From positions 534,473 to 598,472 of the forward strand of contig JAKOGH010000740.1 in assembly GCA_024811115.1 (NCBI GenBank): 64,000 bases of DNA. The letters run 5' to 3'. Numbering within the stretch: the stretch's first letter is position 1; every line of letters begins with the position of its first letter. Shown here in pieces: positions 54,988 to 64,000 of the stretch. The notes under the pieces are model-generated. The model had not been told where the DNA came from, ran no database searches, and was given only the letters and a program-made list of their open reading frames with translations. A program made the position numbers and the translations under genes. The stretch comes from Terana coerulea (taxonomy: Eukaryota > Basidiomycota > Agaricomycetes > Polyporales > Phanerochaetaceae).

Positions 54988-57689
54988 TGTGAACGAATGA
55001 CATTGTTTTGGCAGGCCGCAAGGTTGTTGACGCAGCCAATCAAAGGGATGGCTGCAGAAGCCAAGACTGCTTCATGAGGGCTGAGACTGGTAGAAGCTGG
55101 GCCGAGTACAAGCTCGAGAATGGTAGAGAAGCTCCTACAAAGGAAGCTAGCCAATCTGAGAGAGGGGCAGCAATGCTTTGCACCAGCGTGGTGGGGCAAA
55201 TGAAAACCCTCATATCAGATAGCGCGGAGGACGCTGCGGAACAGATATCTGCATAGGACAACATTTCGTGAGGTGTTATGTGAGGTACAGAGTAAATGTG
55301 CACGCACGCAACTCGGATAATTCATACCCTCGTACACAGCATCCAAATATCATCCGAGCCATAAGCCTACAAGTAAGGGCGAGCTTCTCCTCATCTTTCG
55401 AAGGGAGATCCAACACTGCTGCTCTGATGTCGCAGACGACTTGTGCCAAATGGCCAAGGAAGACGATGTTCTCGCTATCATCTGGAGAGGGGTAAAGGTG
55501 CCTCTGTACAGGTACCACAGGATCTGCTGTACCCTGTCGTCTCCAGGTAGGATGGGGTGTTCGGATAAGCCTGCGCGCAAACCAACAGGCCACTCCTTCG
55601 GAAGACAGGCCCATAGAACAGGGCGACACTCGCAGAGCATCCGGTGCAACTTTTCGAGATTGTAGGCGGTGAATGAGAGTGGATTCCATGGTTTCAGAAT
55701 GCGATATGCTCTCAGGTGGTTGGCCGTCAAGCATATCTTCATGAATTGTATTGCAATGTCCAGGCAGCTGTGCGGAGAGAAATCTTGTATGTTGGGCAGC
55801 GTGGGGGTTCCCTCGCACCCTCATAGTAAGTAGAGGCAAGTGTCTGCGAGAATACATCGCAGTCTAATTTTCCACCTGGCGAGGCTATTGCGGCGTGGTC
55901 CATGGTCTCCCAAAACACTGTCGGAGACTGCAGGGGCTGTAAATACCAGGCTAGGAAACTCTTGATGCGATATGAGTCCAGCATATTCATGATCAATTAA
56001 CTCTGCACGGGGTCCGAAGAGTCCAACACACGAAGAAGAGGTAGGATGTGGTTTATGCCGTGGCCCAACTAGTCGACCCCAGTCACAACACTGACGGTTG
56101 CGCTAAGTGTTTTCCGCTCTATCCATGTCAGGAAAATTGTGCAGTGGACTTGCACTGGGTCTCATGCCAAAGATCAGCAGAAGGCTGAGCTTAGTGGCAG
56201 ACAAGGGAAGAAGGAGGACAGCGGTGGCGATGGTGGGTGACGCAACACGTAGCACCACAAGCAGCACTGAGATGAGGGGAGATCTGTACAGGCAGTTCGG
56301 CCAGAAAACGGGCAGCAGCGCAGACACGGCGAACAGCCCAAGGAGAAGGCATGTGAGGATGAGGAAGTGCATCGCAGTCGTGGCATTGAGGGACTGGAGA
56401 AGCAAGTAGAGTCCGACAAGGAACAGCACAACTGAGACCTGGACCATGACGGGTAGGAAGGCAATGATCTTGGGTACCTTCCAATCCCGTGCGCCCGGTG
56501 GCACGTAGCTAGTGCATCCTAACAGCATTGTGAACAGTTAGGTGTGGCGGTAGCGGCAGGTGGCGTATCCACTGCTGCAACGGCAATGATAAAGAAGGCA
56601 GCCATAAGCGTGAGGGTAAGGCTAGATACCATCAACACGTTCAGGTTTATGACCAGCGCCATAGTTGTAAAACTGCTTGGTCCCTCGGGCTGCACGGTGG
56701 AATTGATGAACCTGGCGTTGACAGGAACAAAGCCAGATGTGGATGATGGGGTGCCTGAGGATGCAGTGGAGTTTAAGATAAGGGCAACAACAAAGAAGAA
56801 CAACGCAAGCTGCTGAGAAATGGTGGCGAGGTGCTTGGCTGAGTTATTAACGGAGTCTTCCTGTAGCATCGGCAGCATGTAGACAATAAACCCAGTGACT
56901 ATTGCAGAAAATAAATCAGTCTGTCATTTGTCTCAGTAAGCTGAAGCTGATGTCAGAATTTAAACGCACAAAGGTAAGGAGATTTGCTAGCTCGTCGTTC
57001 CATTCGCTGAGGGTCTTCTCGTCGTCAGGTTTTCCATAGTTGAGGACAGACCACCAGCCATCCAAAATCTATTCACATAAGCTGGACACTTTCTGCCAAA
57101 GTTGAAGCGAGCACGCACATTTGGAAGCTCTGCCAAGATGTTCTCTTGAGCTGCAAAATGTGCGTCATTCTGCTGCATGTTCAACAGCTAGCCCACTCAC
57201 ACATGGTATACGATCACGTACCTGCTCCCGGCTGTGACATTGGAAAGCAGTAGTTGCACGGTGGAGGCAGGTCAAAGGAGGAGTCGTCAGCTGTAGGCTG
57301 CGCACACCCAGCATTCCAATCCGTATAGGCGGTGTCTCTTTGATTGTCCGGGAGAAGTGCTCGGAGATTAATTTTCATGTATGTACAATGCAAGCGGTGA
57401 ACAGTTCCATGGGAAGCATTGTGCCAACTGTAGAACATCTCAATAAGTATTAGGTTTGGGGCTATGCCACGCAATCCAAGCACTTACTATTCTCTGGGCT
57501 ACTGCGTGTGGTCAGCCCTTCCCTCATGTTTCTGTTACGTAGTACAAGGTACTGCAGTTCTTGAGCTTGCGCTGTTATCGGCTACTGACTGAAAACTCGT
57601 GGGAAACTGCAACTATGACGTGCTAACATGCCATGTTGTATAACGTTTAGGTAACAGCAATACTTGAGTTCAATACGAGGCCAGTTTTC

Positions 57690-58661
57690 CCAGCTTAATG
57701 AAGAGACAGCGGTGCTCCAGCCGCCAGAGCTCGATTGTGCAAGATGCAGGTGAAAGGATGGGCTACGAGTATGACTTCACTTCGCCATGGGAGTTTGCAA
57801 TCAAGGTTAGTCCCTGCACGAGATTGACTGCCAGTCGGATTTATACGCGCTGACCCACACACAACTGTCGGATGGAGAGCATTGCTTCCGGCAGACAAAA
57901 GTTCGGGCGCTGTGGCCGTCTTAGACAGTGCAGGGCTCCATCCACTCCATAAGACAGTCTTTGAATGGGCAGATATTCTAAAGGAGGCAGGCACAGGCAC
58001 TGCTAGACGAGAGAAAGCACTCCGACGGCTGTATGGCATGAGTGTGGCACTCGCACGATGACTTTGAGTATTTCTCTATTGAGAAAACTCAGCAAGCCAT
58101 CCTCGCTGTGCTGAACTTGAAGACGTCAATGACAACGGTCTTGAAGCAGCTTCACGTCGACCTCGGTGCCTTCAAACCCAACAGGACCGAGAGTCTCAAA
58201 GACCAGGTCACGCGGCTCGTGGGCAATTCAATGGCACAGGGCCGGTCGGTCACAGTCACTTTCCTGGCTTCGGCAAGAACACGGGCAGCAACCCCAACGA
58301 GAGTGTGCGGGAGCAGTTCCTGTGAATGACGAATGGCCTAAAGAAAGGACAGAAGGTCGCGAAGACCCTGGTGCTGAATGGGCGCGGGCAGCAGACTGGG
58401 ATGTTTGTAGAGGAGGGCATCGCGGAGGGCAGGAGGGACCGGCCTGAGAACACAGCGTGTTACAGCTGCGGCAATCCGAACAACGTGAAGGCATGCAGCA
58501 GGTGCAAGCAGAAGTATTACTGCTCACAACAATGTCAGTGGGTAAGCGCAGTGCTCTGCAGACATGGATTGTCAGTCCTGAATAATGTTTATGAACAGGC
58601 ACACTGGGCACGAGCGCATAAAAATGAATGTGCTGTGTTAGCCGTCGCAGGCACTGCCTGA
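57690..58661 (+). pseudogene. Truncated PRiA4-MYND gene
   Basis: The plus strand holds pieces matching the gene at 23184-25087 in the same order: GYEYDFTSPWEFAIK (compare QYDYGDNWYFEILV), AVLDSAGLHPLHKTVFEWAD with LKEAGTGTARREKALRRLYG, then DDFEYFSIEKTQQAILAVLN. The MYND finger, at 58.46-58.66 kb, is intact in sequence: CYSCGNPNNVKACSRC, QKYYCSQQCQW and HWARAHKNEC, with an intron before AHWARAHK. The N-terminal half of the family is missing, and frames change several times, so it cannot make the full protein. The last open part, from about 58327 to the stop at 58659-58661, could still be transcribed. Confidence 0.7.
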
Positions 58662-58859
58662 GTGCCGGTTGGAATCATACTTGTCTCCAAGTATTCTATC
58701 ATCGTCATAATCTTAATTCAAGCGCAATAATCTAAGTCGGAAGTCATATTTAAGCTTGTAAACTAAAAGAGTTGGCTCAATTGCTCTACACACAATACTA
58801 AACAGCAATGAGTAAGAAAGATGAAGTTCCTAATAGTGTCTGTTAAATGTTACACATAT

Positions 58860-60900
58860 GTGAAGTAGACCATACATCTCATACGCAAAACCGATTCTAC
58901 GGTATCGCACACTACGCCACAGGCCATCTTTGCTGCCACAAAGCCTCAAAATCCGCCAGACATTGCAATGCCTCGCCAAGCTGGGGACGCATAAGCGGAG
59001 GCAGGATTGGTGGAGGAACCGGTGCAGCAGGCCGTATAGGTTCGTAGCCAAAGAACAGCCGGAGCAGCGTTGTTATAATGCGTGGCGACGGCCCGGGAAC
59101 CCGGTTCCACACACCTTCCAGCAGTGCGTGCTGGTGAGCGAGAGCCACTGCTCTGCGGCTGTCAAGGGAGGGCACCCAAGACATATCTTTATCAGGTGCT
59201 GCACGACGTCTTTGGACGGGCATGTAGGGTGCATTGCAACATACTGGTCCTGCGCTAACTTCAAGACACTCCTCGAGAGTGATGTAATGGTGGGTATGGT
59301 AAAAGATATCTGTGTGTCGTGCGAGAGTAGACATGCCTTTGCAAGCAGGGTATTAAGTCTCTTGCTCTGCTCAACAAGAACTGTGCTAAGGCCCTCTAGA
59401 AGCGCCTGTATCTGCGCATGCACAATTGGATCTTGGTGTATTGTGGGGTTTTAAGTGCAGTTCATCAAAGGGACAGCGGCTGAAGCTAGCACTGCATTGT
59501 ATGTGCTAAGGCTGGAGTACAATGGCCCAAGGGCAAGTTCCGTAAGCGCAGGGAGGTTTCTGAAGAGCATTAACCTCCATGAGGACGACGACCCTTTGTA
59601 CTGCTATCAGACGTCTGTTCAGCGCTCCAAAGTTGGTCAAAGCGCTGGTTATTGCAAAACGCACTGCTGTATAATGAGTACACTCAGTGAGGTGCCATGT
59701 GAGTGACAAGGAGAGTGGTGCGCATGAGTCTCAGTTAATCCAAACCCTTGTAAGCAGCAACCAAACAGCATGAGTGACAGAAGCCTGCGGTTGAGGCTGA
59801 AGCCCTTTGTAGCGTCGGGTTGGGCTTAATGTTCTACGGCCAGTTTGACATCATAAATGACTCGCCCAAAGTTGCCGAGGAACTCTGCATGCAAGGCTTT
59901 GTCGTGCGAGCGTGCGAGTACCTCTATACAGGTACCACAGAATTTTGCGCATCTGGGGATCTTGAGGGCAATTGGGAAATCAGGTGCATTTGCCATGGCA
60001 ATATCTGGCCATTCCTTTGGAAGGCAGGCCCACAGAACAGAGCCGGCATTTGTAAAGAGTTTAGTGCAGCGTTTCGGGACTGCAGACAGTGAACGAGAGT
60101 AGATGCCAAGGGGCCAATTCATGGAATGCTTCAAGGTGGCTGGATCTTAGGCGCTGCTTTATGAACCCTACCGGCGATATCCAGACGGCCCTGTATGGAG
60201 AAATCTTGCATGCCAGGTAGTGTTTGGATGCATTCTCGTGTTCGAAAGCTGCCGAAGCAAGCGTGTACGAGAATGCGCAACAATCCAACTGCTCTGCGTG
60301 GCTGGCTACCGCCGTGCAATCTTTGTGTTCCCAGAACACTGTCGGATACCTAAGGATACCATAGTACAACAACAGGAACTTCTGGATGTGCCACGCACTG
60401 AGACATCTCATCAACGCCTCATATTGCATAGCGTCCCAAGGGCCAGGGGGGTCAATGATAGGTGCAAGGGAAGGTAGGTAGCCAAAGCAAAACAATATGC
60501 TTACGGTCGTGGATCTCTACGAGCGCCGGCCTGCTGCAGCCACATTATCGGGTAATACAATCCGCCCAGTCCGCTATATCCCATCATCAAGGTAGACAAA
60601 ATGATGGACGAAGGAACGGCGAGCACGGCCGCAAGTGCAGCAGGCAGCACCACATAAAGCGCAACAATTGTGACGGGAATCACAGTGGACTTGTACGGAC
60701 AATCTGGCCAGAGCAGGGGTAACAGCGTGACACTGCAAACAAGCCGAGGAAGATGCAGGCCAGGACGAAGAAGCTGGTGGCCGTCGTGATGTTGAGGGAC
60801 TGGAGCAACTCGTAAAGCCCAACGAAACAGCACGACAGAGACCTGCACCGTAACAGGCAGTGCGTTGAGTCAGGATAGACGCCGTAAGCGCTCTGCTCAC
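58860..60900 (-). pseudogene. Second DUF6535-type gene, truncated (copy B)
   Basis: Parts of the same family as copy A are readable on the minus strand in the same order: VQVSVVLF and LYELLQSLNITTATSFFVLA, then LLPLLWPDCPYKSTVIPVTI with a hydrophobic stretch; later YPTVFWEHKDCTAVASH, VLWACLPKEWPDIAMAN, VLVEQSKRLNTLLAKACLLS and TCPSKDVVQHLIKICL. Frames change repeatedly. The N-terminal third, including the WNDELANLL-type region, is absent; the Ty1/copia element begins where it should be. This copy helps to date the MITE in copy A, because it keeps the uninterrupted text at the matching place. Confidence 0.7.
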
Positions 60901-60933
60901 ATCTTCTCTACTGGTCTACCAGGTTCCACCATG

Positions 60934-61155
60934 ACGATGCCTATTGTCTATTGTCCTGGTACCTATTTGTGTCTGTTTGTAGTACAGCCACCCAGTATTG
61001 TATATAAGGCAGCCCTCTGCGCCATACTCTAATAAGACTCTTACAACTCTCAACCCACTAACGTGTGTATCAACCAACCTACAGGTGAGTAACCATCCTA
61101 GCTCCTCTAGGCCCTCGGTAGGAGTGTACGCCGCTGTATGCGCTGCACTTCTACA
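60934..61155 (+). repeat. Probable 5' long terminal repeat of the copia element
   Basis: The right edge is set by a primer-binding site beginning at 61156, just after an ACA end. TATATAAGG at 61001-61009 gives a core promoter inside. The left edge is a guess at a TG near 60934, since the other LTR is not in the window. Confidence 0.5.
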
Positions 61156-61174
61156 GGTTATAAGCCCGATGACG
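61156..61174 (+). promoter_or_regulatory. Primer-binding site, half-tRNA type
   Basis: The sequence GGTTATAAGCCCGATGAC matches, with one G-to-A difference, the complement of the anticodon region of fungal initiator tRNA-Met as I know it (GGTTATGAGCCC). Ty1/copia elements of several lineages prime from such an internal tRNA fragment. Confidence 0.5.
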
Positions 61175-61382
61175 TGGTTGATTGCGCCGTCACTGGCAGC
61201 AACAACCAGCTCATTGGTAGATATACTCGCCGTACTCATCGCTGCGCGACGGCTGCGGCTGCTCTAGCGCACCGTCTGCGCCGGCAAGCTGAGCAGGCAC
61301 GAGGGTGCCTTTAGGGCCCCTCCTTGGCTAAAGCCAGGTCAGTACTTCGTACTGACTGTTCTGTCTTTACGTGAACTCAACG

Positions 61383-62178
61383 ATGTCCCCTCACTGCGAG
61401 AAGCTTGTCCCCGTCCTCGACGGAACCAGCTGGGAGCACTAGAACGACACCTTGAAGTCGTTCCTGGGCACTCAGGGCATCTCTCGTCAGCTCGACGACT
61501 CAGCCGACGGTGCCGGTCTTTATTCGCACTGTCCCGGCAGCTCCCGCCGCCCCCGCCACCCCAAACACTGCCGCGGGCTCCCGCCACTGGCGAAGTACCT
61601 GGCAACAAGCTTGAGCACTCCAGGGCCGCTCGACAAGCTCGACGACTGGATCAACGACGACCTCCGGGCCATGGGTTTCATCCGCCTTCGCTTGACATAC
61701 CAGATCGGACAGTCAGTGAAGAACGAAACGACCGCCAAGGCTCTGTACGAGTCGCTACAGTCGACCTACACCCAGAACACTTTGGGTACAGCCTACGCTG
61801 ACTTCAGGGCCTCCTGAAACACGCATCCCCGAGGATCAGTCTCCAGCCCCTGCAATCGCTAAGATCCAGGCACATGCCGACCGGCCTAGATGCAGCGCAT
61901 GCGCAGCGACGATTACATACACCTGATGCTCCTCATTTCAGACACCAGGGTATGGCAGCACATCGCCACCGTCACCACGCTGAACCAGAAAATGGTAGAC
62001 ACAGCGCCGACTCCTACCCCGGCTGGGGCCCCCGATCCCAAGCAGATATGGCAGCAACTCATCGCTGCATGGGAGCAGCGAAAGCTTCCGTGGCCAGCGC
62101 AAGCAGACCGAGTCCTGCAACGCGTCACCGCCGTCAGCAAGGGAAGGATCCCCAGTTCAAGCAGCAGCAGCGCCTAAC
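61383..62178 (+). pseudogene. Gag of the copia element, with premature stop
   Basis: The frame opens MSPHCEKLVPVLDGTSWEH and hits TAG at 61440-61442, where related elements have a Trp codon in WxxWNDTLKSFL. Beyond it the text goes on as NDTLKSFLGTQGISRQLDD, then (in the same and shifted frames) LDKLDDWINDDLRAMGFIRL and MQRMRSDDYIHLMLLISDTR. This is the UBN2/gag-polypeptide type of Gag. A poly-Gln tract follows at about 62184. Confidence 0.7.
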
Positions 62179-63432
62179 GGGCAGCAGCAGCAGCAGCAGG
62201 GACGGTGCCGGCAACGGCAAGGGAAAGAAGACCCAGCGCGGCAAGCGCGCGGCAGGGCAAGGGCAGGCCAGGATGCCACCACGGTCACCCTACATCGCCG
62301 CCCCGGTCATCCTGGTGAACGACTTTACCCCGACACGCCGCTCCCAAGTCCGAGGCCGAAGAAATTCATCTCGCATCGAAGGAGAGCGCGAGCTCCTAGC
62401 TTCGCCAACGGCAACCAGTTCCCCCGTTTCCGGCAAGGCACTAGCCCTGCCGAGAAGCGGAGTCGGGTCCCAGGAGCGCATCCGACCTGAGGAGGTCGCG
62501 ACGCCAACGAGCACAACGCTCACCGCGCCGACGCCATGGGATATCGAGCACCGCAACTTGCAACGCCGTCCGTGAGTTAGAATTCCAACAGGAGTTCACT
62601 CTAGACGATCTACCCGTGCTAACTAAATTGTTAGCAATCCTCGACGAGGACGACGAGTCCCGACTCTGCACAAAGCCCAGCTTCGCGAGGCCGCAGAGCT
62701 CCGCAAGCTTGCTCGCAAGCAGTGATCGCGACAAGCAACGCCGCCCCGAACAGCGGCTCGACCTCGACCAGAAGGCCGCGCACGCCGATGGGAGCGACAC
62801 CAGCTTGTTGCTGGCGTCGCCCAGAAAGCGAAGTTCGCCGCCACCGCCGCCGAAGATGAGGCCGCAGAGAAGGCTCGTCGCGCCAAACAGGCCGACTCGA
62901 CTACGCCGAGCGCATGCTCGATGCTCGCATCGCAGCTCGACGCCCGCATCGACTCGAACAACGTCGCTCTCAAACGAAAGTTTGCTGAGCCGGAGTTCGT
63001 CGGGGCAGCTCTTCGCCCTGCCAAGCGCAGCTCGCGCGAATCCTCGCCGATCATCTGGTCCGACGAGTCGACATGCAAATGTCGCCGACAGGGAGGACGT
63101 TCGACGCCCGCGACCACCCGACATCGAGGACGCCGTGTCCTCGAAACGAGGACAACGACAGCGACGTCGACGACCAGTTCGCAGGATGCCTGATGGACGA
63201 TCGAGATCCACCAGGACATCATCGACGCGTACTTCGAGCACGTCCTCTAACTCTGCACTCTGCATCTCACTAACCGATACTTTGCAGCCGATTGCGCAGT
63301 GTCCTGCGGGCTGGATTAAATAGTAGATACCACATGTATGCTACTATATTGAATGGAGCAGGTTTCCTTCAATCACTGACCGATGTGTGCACAATAAGCT
63401 ATTTAACGCTGTCAGAGCTGCAAAGGTAAAAA

Positions 63433-63960
63433 CCTTGCAAAATCAAGTGATTGGCTGCTCGACTCAGGAGCGTCTTTCCACTTCACCGGTCAAAGAAGTC
63501 TACTGCGCAACTTGCGCAACATTGACCCAATTGTCGTTCAAACGGCTAATGGGCATGTAACTATCTCTCGAGAAGGTGACTGTCATCAACTACCGTCCTA
63601 GCGCGACAAGTTAACGATTAAAGTCTTACTAAAAATGTTCGACTCATGCCTTCACAAAAGACATGAATCTAATCTCGCTTGGCCAGCTGCTACGACAGAA
63701 CCGGCACTGAGGTAGGAGCACGCAACCACTCGAAAATCCTGACGGGCCGATAATCGCAGGAACTATTGCAATTCCAGGCCGCTTATCCAAATAAGCACAG
63801 CGTACTATTTAGACACTGACCGAGACAGCCTTGCGCTAGTCTCGCACGAAATAATGCATAGACGTTTTGGACACCCCTCCGAAGCGGATTCTACGTCAAC
63901 TTCCGTCAGCAACGACGGAATGTCCCTTATTTCAACTACAATAAGTCGGACTCACCTCCG
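63433..63960 (+). pseudogene. Protease and GAG-pre-integrase segments of copia Pol
   Basis: SDWLLDSGASFHFTG at about 63447-63491 is the copia-type retropepsin start, with the catalytic Asp in DSGA. It continues RSLLRNLRNIDPIVVQTANG. Further on are MNLISLGQLL at about 63662 and HRRFGHPSEADS at about 63860, the GAG-pre-integrase motif. Frame changes between these pieces show decay. Reverse transcriptase would lie beyond 64000. Confidence 0.75.
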
Positions 63961-64000
63961 CTCCAGCTGCGCACAAGAAAGATGCATAATCGCTCTTTCC

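Larger units (their letters stand above)
53724..57480 (-). pseudogene. DUF6535-type membrane protein gene, disrupted (copy A)
   Basis: The minus strand holds a DUF6535-like protein. The N-terminal part reads DGWWSVLNYGKPDDEKTLSE, then WNDELANLLTF, membrane segments IVTGFIVYMLPMLQED, FFFVVALILN and LMAAFFIIAV, then QQWIRHLPLPP with HNAVRMH, then DWKVPKIIAFLPVMVQVSVV and a long hydrophobic run. The large C-terminal part, at 55.9-53.7 kb, includes VLWACLPKEWPVGLRAG and ACPSKDVVRHLIEICV. The frame breaks near 56580 and again after HNAVRMH. A 652-bp MITE sits in the C-terminal coding part (54328-54979). The gene was intact enough at that site before insertion that the frame reads straight through when the element is left out. 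A second, related gene lies at 58860-60900. Confidence 0.75.
60934..64000 (+). mobile_element. Ty1/copia LTR retrotransposon, right part outside the window
   Basis: After the LTR and primer site, a leader of about 200 bases leads to a Gag-like frame (from ATG 61383), then a Gag tail rich in Arg, Ser and Gln, a protease motif at about 63.45 kb and the GAG-pre-integrase motif at about 63.85 kb. The order Gag, protease, integrase region is that of Ty1/copia. The frames are broken at several places, so this copy is not active by itself. Confidence 0.8.

Noticed and set aside
1..64000. CRISPR arrays, rRNA genes and bacterial-type operons
   Set aside because: No spaced direct repeats or rRNA sequence were found, and genes are intron-rich and nuclear in style.

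Overview
This is nuclear DNA of a filamentous basidiomycete, most likely a wood-decay Agaricomycete (polypore type). The reasons are dense genes split by many short GT-AG introns (about 40-90 nt), CT-rich promoters, a Zn2Cys6 regulator, and families typical of agaricomycetes: DUF6535 membrane proteins, F-box/leucine-rich-repeat proteins, a TPR-CHAT protein, a helical-bundle/EF-hand/ZZ protein and PRiA4-MYND proteins. No organelle, rRNA or tRNA gene was recognised.

Layout. 0-2.1 kb: 3' end of a Dug1-type dipeptidase (+) and a SUZ-domain protein (-). 2.1-6.0 kb: no secure gene. 6.2-10.4 kb: a Zn2Cys6 transcription factor (+). 10.8-13.2 kb: a disordered hypothetical protein (-). 13.4-14.5 kb: empty. 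14.6-19.6 kb: a large protein with an MLKL-like helical region, an EF-hand and ZZ-type zinc fingers (+). 19.7-22.6 kb: HMG-CoA lyase (-) and enoyl-CoA hydratase (+), divergent from a common promoter. 23.2-28.2 kb: a PRiA4-MYND protein and a multispanning membrane protein, with a broken copy of the latter's tail between them. 29.0-33.4 kb: a HAM1-like (BPI-fold-like) protein and an NmrA-like protein (both -). 34.1-38.3 kb: a broken F-box/LRR gene, a relic of a second copy, and an inverted repeat carrying two related exons. 38.9-42.1 kb: a TPR-CHAT protein (-). 42.8-53.3 kb: a WRN-type 3'-5' exonuclease (+), alanine aminotransferase (-), U3 snoRNP protein RRP9 (+) and an alpha/beta hydrolase (+). 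From 53.3 kb to the right end the DNA is repeat-rich: two decayed DUF6535 genes, one split by a hAT-type MITE with a perfect 8-bp target duplication, a truncated second PRiA4-MYND copy, and a Ty1/copia element that runs off the window.

How the genes relate. Alanine aminotransferase, HMG-CoA lyase and enoyl-CoA hydratase belong to amino-acid and acyl-CoA catabolism in mitochondria; RRP9 serves ribosome biogenesis. The helical-bundle/EF-hand/ZZ protein and the TPR-CHAT protein resemble cell-death or allorecognition components, but nothing here shows that they act together. Many otherwise well-conserved genes carry a single one-base frame break, some in homopolymers. This suggests unpolished sequence rather than true loss, so exon boundaries near those sites are provisional. 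Some start positions and all functional calls rest on motif recognition by eye.
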